From Bacteroidota bacterium (lineage in GTDB: Bacteria; Bacteroidota; Bacteroidia; Chitinophagales; Saprospiraceae), in the NCBI GenBank assembly GCA_963169325.1, contig CAUJEY010000107.1, positions 1 to 51,812 on the forward strand: a stretch of DNA of 51,812 bases, read 5' to 3'. The notes under the pieces are model-generated. The model made no database searches. It saw only the letters and a program-made list of their open reading frames with translations, and had not been told where the DNA came from. How positions within the stretch are numbered: position 1 is the first letter of the stretch; the number at the start of each line of letters is the position of its first letter. A program made the position numbers and the translations under genes. Positions 35,113 to 41,629 of this stretch are shown here, one piece after another.

Positions 35113-35997
35113 TTACCAACTCCACAAGTCGTGTTCGCGGTTAAACAGGGCATCTTCAATATTAGCCGCTTGGTGCAACCCGTCTACGCCGGTGAGGTAG
35201 TCCTGGATGCGCCGGTCGTATGGATTGTTTTCCTTGTACACAGTGGAGGCGAAATACCGCATTTCGAACAAATCTTCCCAGGTGAGGGTGGCCGAGAGGT
35301 TGTCGCCGGGGGCATACACCTTCTGGTGGGCGAGAAAAGTCCGCGCCGTTGGATAATGCACCCAGAATAGCGGCCTTTCATAAAGAAAATCGCCTTCGCT
35401 GTTGGTGATATTGATCAGCGGGGCAATACCCAGAATGCGGAAACGCAGCGTGCCCGTACGGGTATCGAAAAACCAGGCTTCTTTCAGGCGGAACCGGGTT
35501 ACTGCTGCCCAATCCGGCGCATTGGAGACGACCTGGAGCGTTTCCAGATAGGTAACCGGATCGACGGTGACCAGAGAGTCCGTGCTGTACAGGATATTTC
35601 GCAATGATTCGGCGTTGAGCGGGGTGGAAAAATGATCGTCGCCCGGGTCATATACCGTAAGATCGCCGTCGAGCGCTGCCATACCCAGAATTTGCGCCAG
35701 CGGCGCCTGGGGATACGCGAAGGGCAGGTTCATTTTTTCGCGGAGGTCGATCACCCGCCAGAGGCGTTTCTCCCATAAAATGTCGCACTCGCGCACCGGC
35801 GGATACTTCAGCACCGTGTGTTGGGCCACCACTTCGCGGTGGGTAAAATCGTCGAGCGGAAGACCGTTCGGGTCGATTGTCGTTGCTTCGACCGGTTCCG
35901 GATCGGGCGTTTGCGCGGCGGCAATGCCGGTCAGCAGCAACAGATAGCACAGGCAACCCCATACGCGGGGCGCCGGCATGAAAAGCAGGTGTTTCAT
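35113..35997 (-). CDS. gldN: Gliding motility / type IX secretion protein GldN (PorN)
   Basis: A 294-residue periplasmic subunit of the T9SS core (with GldK, GldL, GldM). Signal peptide MKHLLFMPAPRVWGCLCYLL continuing to AAAQ. The mature protein has the family features VREC-DILWEKRLWRVIDLREKMN-LPF near residues 70-95, FRLKEAWFFDTRTGTLRFRILGIAP and the C-terminal FEMRYFASTVYKENNPYDRRI. Start at 35997 is preferred over an in-frame ATG 34 codons earlier, which lacks a signal. The gldKLM genes that normally precede it are absent, so this is either a detached gldN or a second copy (a GldO-like paralogue). Confidence 0.92.
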   Translation of the reverse strand: MKHLLFMPAPRVWGCLCYLLLLTGIAAAQTPDPEPVEATTIDPNGLPLDDFTHREVVAQHTVLKYPPVRECDILWEKRLWRVIDLREKMNLPFAYPQAPLAQILGMAALDGDLTVYDPGDDHFSTPLNAESLRNILYSTDSLVTVDPVTYLETLQVVSNAPDWAAVTRFRLKEAWFFDTRTGTLRFRILGIAPLINITNSEGDFLYERPLFWVHYPTARTFLAHQKVYAPGDNLSATLTWEDLFEMRYFASTVYKENNPYDRRIQDYLTGVDGLHQAANIEDALFNREHDLWSW

Positions 35998-36242
35998 GTC
36001 AGTGGTTGTGTTTAGTAACTTCGTTGAAATAATATTAAAATACCGTGTTTCTGAATCGGAAAAGGGAGAGAGGGCCGGCAAACAATCGTTGCCAGTCAAA
36101 AAGAAAAGGATTGTAAAATTCCCGGGAAGAAAATGTTTGCGCTACAAACAGGGACAAAACGGGGTGTTTTGCCAAAGTATTTTAAAGTTAAAAAATTTAA
36201 CAGTTTTCGAATAAACGGGAGTCGTGTTGTATTTCCGTCAAG

Positions 36243-36884
36243 TCAGGAATTTCCCTCCGGTCGATCCAAACTTATTCCCTCTTTTGCGATAAACTCAGCC
36301 ATGTTGAATGATACCCCGTCAAGTATCTCGATGGTTTTATTCCAGTCGCTGATGGTCCAGTCGGCGTCGCGGGTGGCGACCATTACTTTTTGCGTCGCGG
36401 TAAATATCCAGATCACTTTTTCGGTGCCGAAATCGAGTGTTTGTTGAGTTTTCTGCTGGACAAATTGTTCTACCGGCAAATCGTTGCCGTATTCGATGGT
36501 GGTATCAATTTCGATCACAACCCTGGCAGGCACGTCGGCATAGCGGTTAGACACTTTTCCCGGCGGAAGCAGGCGTTTTTCTATAATTACAAGGTCATGC
36601 GAGGCATTTTTGCGGGGGGCGATGTGCGAACCGACTTCGCCGGTCAGTACCCAGTAGTTATCAAGATTGAGCTGGGCGCCTAAAAATAGATGAAGCCAGT
36701 TTTTCAAAATGGCTTGAAGCATACCGTCTGCCATGATTTCTTCCGGGGTTTTATTTTTTTTAATCACTTCCCGATAGCCCTTGTAATAGACGGGGGTATC
36801 GTACACCCATTCCTTGATGAGGTAGGATGGCACTTTGCGTTTGGATTTTTTTGTAATGGCCTGCGCTTCGGCTGTCGTCGGCAT
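36243..36884 (-). CDS. Uma2 family (DUF820) putative endonuclease
   Basis: A 213-residue protein of the Uma2/DUF820 family, a PD-(D/E)xK-like nuclease fold. The likely active-site acids are in ASHDLVIIEK and VVIEIDTTIEYG, with a lysine in FVQQKTQQTLDFG before the conserved VIWIFTATQKVMVAT. The family is multi-copy in many bacteria and no biological target is established. It begins with a short basic N-terminus and lies on the same strand as gldN but 245 bp away, so it is probably not functionally linked. I recognise nothing in the 245-bp stretch 35998-36242. Confidence 0.85.
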   Translation of the reverse strand: MPTTAEAQAITKKSKRKVPSYLIKEWVYDTPVYYKGYREVIKKNKTPEEIMADGMLQAILKNWLHLFLGAQLNLDNYWVLTGEVGSHIAPRKNASHDLVIIEKRLLPPGKVSNRYADVPARVVIEIDTTIEYGNDLPVEQFVQQKTQQTLDFGTEKVIWIFTATQKVMVATRDADWTISDWNKTIEILDGVSFNMAEFIAKEGISLDRPEGNS

Positions 36885-36900
36885 GGACTGAAATTTTTGA

Positions 36901-36908
36901 CAAAAATA
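36901..36908 (-). promoter_or_regulatory. Candidate -7 box of the Uma2 gene
   Basis: On the minus strand TATTTTTG fully matches TAnnTTTG, 16 bp before the start codon, implying a short leader. Confidence 0.45.
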
Positions 36909-36962
36909 ACGATAAAGTCCGGGGAAACAAAATATGCCTATCGCGAGGCTTGCCCCCTACGC

Positions 36963-38321
36963 CTAACCCATAACCTTCCATTTTTCAAACAGCTGCTCCA
37001 CGGCCGCTCCATCCCAGTTCCCCTCTACCCCCGGAATGGCCAATATCTCCTTAAACATGGCATTTTGCCGGTCGTCTTCGCGCAGGGCGATATGGTAGGG
37101 CGTGTTGCTGAATGACACCATGGAATATACCGGCAGGAAACCGGGATGCCGTTCGTGCAGGCGGGCGGCGATTTTTTTGCGCAGCAAAAATTTGGGATCG
37201 CCCACCAGGTCGCGCATTTCGATGAAGTTGCGCAGCGCCAGTTCGAGGATAGCGTCGCCGTCTTTTTTACGGTCGCGGGAGAAGTCGGCAATGATGCGCG
37301 ACCAATCGCCGCCGTAGGCGTCGTACATGGAGTCGAGAATGGTACAGTCTTCGAAGCCGGCGTTCATGCCCTGGCCATAGAACGGCACGATGGCGTGCGC
37401 CGAATCGCCGATGAGCAGGATGCGATTCTGCCATTGCCAGGGATAACATTGTGTAGTGACCAGCGAGGCGGTCGGGTTTTCCCAAAAATCTTCCAGCATG
37501 GTCGGCATGAGTGGGACGGCATCAGCGAAATAGCGCTGAAAGAAGTCGCGCACAGCGTCATCATTGGTCAGGTGCTCAAACGACACTTCGCCTTCGAAGG
37601 GCAGGAACAGCGTGCAGGTAAAACTCCCGTCGGCGTTGGGCAATGCAATGAGCATAAAGTTGCCGCGCGGCCAGATGTGCAGTGCTTTGGGGTCCATGCG
37701 GTGCCGGCCGTCGGAGGCGGGCGGGATAGTCAGTTCCTTATAGCCGTGATCGATATAGCGCTGGATATAGTCGAAGCGGTCGGTGCGTTGCAGGGCGTAG
37801 CGCACGGCGGAGAAAGCGCCGTCGGCGCCGAAGACCAGGGGGGCTTCCACGGTTTTTTGCTCGCCCGTGCGCATATCTTCAAACGTAATGAAGGGTTTTT
37901 GCAAATCGACGTCGGCGCAGCGGTGTTCGAAATGAAACCGGACATTCGGGTAGCTCGCGGCGATATTGATCAACTCCAGGTTGAGTCCGCCCCGGGAAAC
38001 GGAGTAGATGGCTTCCCCTTCTTTGCCGTAGGGCTGAAACGTCAGTTCGCCTGCTGCGGAGTGCATCATACGCCCGGGCATGGGCAGCGCTACTTTTTCA
38101 ATTTTTTCGCGGATGCCGGCTTTGTCGATGGCGGCCCAGCCGCGCACGCTCATGGCTAAGTTGATGGATCGTCCGCCGGAATAGGCGCTGGCGCGCATAT
38201 CGGGCCGGCGTTCGTACACGTCAACCTGGTAGCCGCGGCGGGCGAGAAAAACGGTCCAGAGGGCGCCGACGAGTCCGGCGCCGACGACGATGGCTTGTTT
38301 GGAAGCGGTTTGGTCAGGCAT
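36963..38321 (-). CDS. kmo: Kynurenine 3-monooxygenase
   Basis: A 452-residue FAD-dependent enzyme that hydroxylates L-kynurenine to 3-hydroxykynurenine with NADPH and O2. The FAD motif AIVVGAGLVGALWTVFLARRGYQV is at residues 10-33. The second motif (DG-type) is in PLVFGADGAFSAVRYAL, and the GD-type motif is in ILLIGDSAHAIVPFYGQGMN (about residue 300). YSGGRSINLAMSVRG near residues 47-61 is the substrate-side signature of this enzyme against other hydroxylases. The start at 38321 is chosen for typical length. An in-frame ATG 17 codons upstream adds a polar extension. Other tryptophan-catabolic genes are not adjacent. Confidence 0.93.
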   Translation of the reverse strand: MPDQTASKQAIVVGAGLVGALWTVFLARRGYQVDVYERRPDMRASAYSGGRSINLAMSVRGWAAIDKAGIREKIEKVALPMPGRMMHSAAGELTFQPYGKEGEAIYSVSRGGLNLELINIAASYPNVRFHFEHRCADVDLQKPFITFEDMRTGEQKTVEAPLVFGADGAFSAVRYALQRTDRFDYIQRYIDHGYKELTIPPASDGRHRMDPKALHIWPRGNFMLIALPNADGSFTCTLFLPFEGEVSFEHLTNDDAVRDFFQRYFADAVPLMPTMLEDFWENPTASLVTTQCYPWQWQNRILLIGDSAHAIVPFYGQGMNAGFEDCTILDSMYDAYGGDWSRIIADFSRDRKKDGDAILELALRNFIEMRDLVGDPKFLLRKKIAARLHERHPGFLPVYSMVSFSNTPYHIALREDDRQNAMFKEILAIPGVEGNWDGAAVEQLFEKWKVMG

Positions 38322-38419
38322 AGCAAATATGTTAAAATTGGGCGGCAAGTTACTGTTATTTTGCGCTTGCATTTGCTGTTGGCGGCTATTGAGAATGAAT
38401 CGAAATTTGCCTCGGGTAA

Positions 38420-38672
38420 GTTACCGGAATCGCCCCCTAACCCGCGTGTCATGCTTACAGCAAATGGTGTTTCAAACGACAGGGACGATGTGCCTTCGTT
38501 ATGAACGGAATCTTTCTAAATCCGGTGTCATGCTGTAAGTATCTGCTTAAACATGCAACTCGATTTTCCATTAAAAACGGACAAATGTGTCCCGTTTCAA
38601 AGCAAAATGCTGGTAACCGCTTGTTCAGATGCTTACAGCATGACACCCGGGTTAAGGGGAGGTTCCGGTAAC
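38420..38672. repeat. Nested inverted-repeat element (about 250 bp)
   Basis: Outer arms of 43 bp (38420-38462 and 38630-38672) are imperfect inverted repeats, roughly 84% identical by eye. They start GTTACCGG and end near GTGTCATGCTTACAGCA. A third copy of the inner part lies at 38524-38545 (GGTGTCATGCTGTAAGTATC) and pairs with 38626-38647 with one mismatch. No coding sequence is supported inside. It resembles a non-autonomous mobile element. Confidence 0.8.
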
Positions 38673-38705
38673 AAAACAAGCAATAAAATAGTAGCGTAGT
38701 GCCTT

Positions 38706-38770
38706 GGGAACCGTCCGCTTTACGCCGGGCATATACGTTTGTTTTCCCCAACGTAGAGCGAACGGTTCCC
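38706..38770. repeat. Imperfect palindrome with GGGAACCGT arms
   Basis: GGGAACCGTCCGCTTTACG (38706-38724) and CGTAGAGCGAACGGTTCCC (38752-38770) are inverted, 17 of 19 matching. It lies directly after the larger element, in the same gene-free stretch (38322-39007), which contains no believable gene. Confidence 0.7.
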
Positions 38771-38855
38771 TGCGGGATGACAAGCAATTCGGCAGGGAGA
38801 TGTTTGGTAATCCCGAAGGGATTTTATGTTTTACATGCAAACATGGCAGATTTTA

Positions 38856-38926
38856 ATTTTAACACATAGAGCACATAGAGCACATAGTGGGAATACTATG
38901 TGTTCTATGTGCCTATGTGTTAAAAT
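38856..38926. repeat. Palindromic repeat of the ACACATAG type
   Basis: The left arm (38856-38887) is ATTTTAACACATAGAGCACA and onward. The right arm (38896-38926) is its complement with one single-base shift and one mismatch. The arms are built of 9-10 bp ACACATAG units and are nearly the same as those at 45299-45398. Confidence 0.9.
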
Positions 38927-39007
38927 ATTTTTGTGTTTACTTATGATGCAGCCAGCGTCGGAAGCCATATTTCTATTTTTTAAAATGAACCGGCATTTTG
39001 GACTGCT

Positions 39008-40858
39008 CTACGCTACTTCAAAATTCGACATTCCGTGTTCGATATTCAAAATTCCCACCCCTTCTTTCAAACTCCAGGGCAACAACTCCACCAACTGAAT
39101 ATCTCCGGAACTACCATACCGCTCCAGCCAGCGCCGGTCATGCGTCGTCAGCACGATATGGGCAAAATAGTTCGCTTGTTCCTGCAATACCTGCATAAAC
39201 CGCCCGATATGCGCCTCATCGCAGGCGCCCAGCACGTCGTCGAGCAGGAGGATGGTGGAGGCGCCGTCATACCGTTTGGCCAAGGCTAAAAAGATGCATA
39301 GCGCCAAGGTGTCGAGGTGCGATTCGCTGTACAGCGACTGCGGTGCGACACCGGCTTTGCCGTGGAACCGGGCGGTGAGTTCCAGGGAGTTTTTGCCTTT
39401 TTCCTTCAGGAAAAGTTGCACGTCGCCAATGTGCTCGCCGGGGTGCAGGGCCTGAAAGAGCGCGTCCACTTCGCTGGAAATGGCGGCCAGTTCATTTTCG
39501 ATGTATTCCTTACGGGTGGATTCCACCACGCGGAGTGCCGTTTCGGCGGCGTCGAGCAGGGTGGCAGTGGCGGCGGCTTCGTCGCGGCCGGCCCGTACGG
39601 CGCGCCAGTTCTGGAAGAGGAGGTTGTATTGGTCGAGCGCCTTGCTGATGTGTTCCGCTTCGAGGGATTTGCCTTGCAGGAAGCCGGACAGGGTGGGGTG
39701 TAGTTCGCCAAAAATGTCGGCGCGGCGGCGGGGAGTGAGACCGTCGGCTTGCAGGGCGAGCAAGGATTCGGTGAAGGCCGCCGCGTTATCGAGCGGGGCA
39801 GTGGTGTCGAGCAGGCGGGTAATCTCTGTATTCAGGGAATCAAGGCTGCCTTGCCAGAGCGTTTGCAGGCGTTCGTGTTCAGCGCGGGCGGCATCGGCTG
39901 CTGCGACGGCCTCGCGCAGGGTATTCATGCCGTCGAGGCGGGTTTGCAACTCAGTCAGCAGGCGCGCATGATCGGCGGGTTGGCGGCAGAGGGGACAGTG
40001 TTGAGGATCGTGGGGCGTGGCGCTCAGGTAGTGCCGCGCTTTTTCGAGCAGGGGAAGCAGGCCAGGGTCTTGGGCCGAGGCGGATTGCAGTTCGTCGAGC
40101 CGGTGTTCGCTGATTTTACGGGTTTCGGCGGCCGAGACGCCTTGCTCCCGGGTGTCGTGGAGTTTCTCCAGGGCAATGGCGGCGCGTTCCCAGGCTTGTC
40201 CGGCTGCGCGGAGGGCGTTCAGTTTGGCTTGTTCGGCGCCGGGGTCTTTAGCGAGTTCGGCAGTGACCCAGGCCTCCCAGCCGTCGCCGGGCGAGCCCTC
40301 GTTTTTCCAGGTTACTTCCAGCAGGTTTTCCAGGCCGGCCAGGGCGCGCGTCACTTGTTCGCGTTCGGCGCGGGTGTTGCGCGCGAGATTGCGCAGAGCC
40401 TCTTCACTTTTCACGATGCCCGACAGGTCGAAGTATCCGGCTAATTGCTCATAACGCTGGGCCGGTGCGGCCGTGGCCAGTTCGATGACGCTGCTCCGGC
40501 GGAGGTGGCGGAGGGTAAGCGGCAGGGTAGGGGGCGTTTTTTTTAGTTTTTTTCCCGCCAGGGTCGCCATAAACGTTCCTCGGTCGGTATCCAGTTGAAT
40601 ATATAACTCTTCCGGCTCGTGCCCTTGGGCGAGCAGAAAACCCTTGTCGGCGCCAGATTTATCGTCGAGGGAGCCGTATTGATCCGTACACAAACAGATC
40701 AGCGCGTCGGCGATGGTGGTTTTGCCCGTGCCGTTATCGCCAAAAATCAGGGTGATGCGCTTGCCCGGGTCGAAGGCAAGCCGGAAGGGCCGGGTAGCGC
40801 CGCGGAAGGCGTTTATTTCGAGGGCGAGGAGGTGGGGGATTTGTGTCATTGTTGTCAT
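39008..40858 (-). CDS. SMC/RecF-like AAA ATPase with zinc-hook-like CPLC
   Basis: A 616-residue ATPase of the structural-maintenance/RecF-like type. The Walker A motif GDNGTGKTTI lies near residues 39-48. Long helical arms (about 160-290 and 310-490) flank a HCPLCRQP motif near residue 292 that resembles half of a Rad50-type zinc hook. The ABC signature-like SESHLDTLALCIFLALAKRY is near 525, and Walker B TILLLDDVLGACDE is near 550, followed by the H-loop-like VLTTHDRRWLERY. Such proteins act in DNA repair, chromosome handling or anti-phage defence. This one is not identifiable as RecF, RecN or SbcC. Its start codon lies inside a 10-bp tandem array and its last 15 or so residues (GILNIEHGMSNFEVA) are translated from repeat-like DNA. 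Confidence 0.88.
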   Translation of the reverse strand: MTTMTQIPHLLALEINAFRGATRPFRLAFDPGKRITLIFGDNGTGKTTIADALICLCTDQYGSLDDKSGADKGFLLAQGHEPEELYIQLDTDRGTFMATLAGKKLKKTPPTLPLTLRHLRRSSVIELATAAPAQRYEQLAGYFDLSGIVKSEEALRNLARNTRAEREQVTRALAGLENLLEVTWKNEGSPGDGWEAWVTAELAKDPGAEQAKLNALRAAGQAWERAAIALEKLHDTREQGVSAAETRKISEHRLDELQSASAQDPGLLPLLEKARHYLSATPHDPQHCPLCRQPADHARLLTELQTRLDGMNTLREAVAAADAARAEHERLQTLWQGSLDSLNTEITRLLDTTAPLDNAAAFTESLLALQADGLTPRRRADIFGELHPTLSGFLQGKSLEAEHISKALDQYNLLFQNWRAVRAGRDEAAATATLLDAAETALRVVESTRKEYIENELAAISSEVDALFQALHPGEHIGDVQLFLKEKGKNSLELTARFHGKAGVAPQSLYSESHLDTLALCIFLALAKRYDGASTILLLDDVLGACDEAHIGRFMQVLQEQANYFAHIVLTTHDRRWLERYGSSGDIQLVELLPWSLKEGVGILNIEHGMSNFEVA

Positions 40859-40954
40859 TAATCGTCATTGATCGTCATTGATCGTCATTGGTCGTCATTG
40901 GTCGTCATTAATCGTCATTGGTCGTCATTAATCGTCATTGATCGTCATTAATCG
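40855..40954. repeat. Tandem array of ten 10-bp TCATTRRTCG units
   Basis: Ten near-identical units TCATT(AA/GA/GG)TCG run from 40855 to 40954, with degenerate extra copies on both sides. On the minus strand each unit provides an ATG followed by ACGA, in rotating frame, and the ATPase start codon (40856-40858) belongs to the first unit. Confidence 0.93.
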
Positions 40955-41023
40955 TCATTGGGCCATTTGTCATTGGGTCATTTCGTCATTAGTGTCTAAT
41001 GATTCTCGGTTTGTCGGGCATGG

Positions 41024-41174
41024 CCGGTTTTTGAGGTGTAGTCTGTGAGGCACGAGCAGGCGACATCTCAAAAACAGTTGAAACGACACTTTTTTCAATC
41101 TCAAATGGTGTATTCTTAGCGGGTTTTCGAGATGTCGCCTGCTCGTGCCTCGCAGACTACACCTCGAAAACCGG
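41024..41174. repeat. 52-bp-arm inverted-repeat element
   Basis: Arms 41024-41075 and 41123-41174 are inverted copies matching at about 49 of 52 positions (start CCGGTTTTTGAGGTGTAG, core GAGGCACGAGCAGGCGACAT). The 47-bp centre is unique. Weaker similarity continues outward to about 41003 and 41195. It separates the small gene at 41209 from the ATPase and has no coding capacity of its own. It resembles a MITE-like or folding-back element. Confidence 0.9.
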
Positions 41175-41208
41175 GTCGATCGTGCAAACCGGGAATTGCT
41201 GATTATCG

Positions 41209-41406
41209 TCATTTTGATATTGGGGCAGGTGGGCATGCCAGCGCCACCTTCCAGTCGCTCTCGCGAAGCCTGCCTTCGGCGAGATTTTGGACAAACAGCG
41301 CCCGATCCGTTTCAACAAGCAGTCCTTGTTCGAACAGTTGCCGGGCAATCCGTTCGGCGAGGCGGAGATTTGGGGTGGCGCTCGTATCAGCGGCTTGATT
41401 TTCCAT
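41209..41406 (-). CDS. Possible small helical protein upstream of the ATPase
   Basis: A 65-residue reading frame beginning MENQAADTSATPNLRLAERI. It is predicted to be almost all helix, with a pattern of hydrophobic residues (LAERIARQLFEQGLL, FVQNLAEGRLRESDWKVAL) that looks like a real small protein rather than chance. It lies upstream of the ATPase on the same strand, separated by two repeat elements, and has a perfect -7 box four bases before its start codon. No family is recognised. It may be a partner or regulator of the ATPase, which is inference. Confidence 0.5.
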   Translation of the reverse strand: MENQAADTSATPNLRLAERIARQLFEQGLLVETDRALFVQNLAEGRLRESDWKVALACPPAPISK

Positions 41407-41410
41407 CTCA

Positions 41411-41418
41411 CAAAGTTA
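41411..41418 (-). promoter_or_regulatory. Candidate -7 box of the small gene and ATPase
   Basis: On the minus strand TAACTTTG fully matches TAnnTTTG, 4 bp before the start codon of the 65-residue gene. This would give a leaderless or nearly leaderless transcript. Confidence 0.45.
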
Positions 41419-41428
41419 ACGTTTTCTC

Positions 41429-41459
41429 TTGGCGTGTTAAGTTGGCCGGGTTACTTTTG
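41429..41459 (+). promoter_or_regulatory. Candidate promoter of the Asp-box T9SS gene
   Basis: TTGG (41429-41432), a 19-bp spacer and TACTTTTG (41452-41459) match the Bacteroidota -33/-7 pair in sequence and spacing. It is the best promoter match in the window. It is divergent from the -7 box at 41411 and leaves a leader of about 165 nt. Confidence 0.58.
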
Positions 41460-41629
41460 CTTGAACATGAACAGGCAAAAAACAACAGCGTAGAGCCTCC
41501 GGACTTTTGAACGCCCTATCTTTCAGGGCCGGTGGTCGACCCAGAAGACGGAGCCGTTTGAGCATGGCGGGCAAGGGCGTATTTTTCGACTTTATTACCT
41601 TTTTTATAACCTTTCATAACTTGTTCCCA

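Noticed and set aside
38455-38840. Two overlapping minus-strand reading frames between kmo and the ATPase
   Set aside because: They are translations of the palindromic elements and have low-complexity or no protein-like composition.
40855-40954. Possible CRISPR array
   Set aside because: The repeats are 10 bp, directly adjacent and without unique spacers, and no cas genes are near.
40970-41236. 88-codon minus-strand frame across the fold-back element
   Set aside because: It is formed by the repeat arm and has no protein-like pattern.
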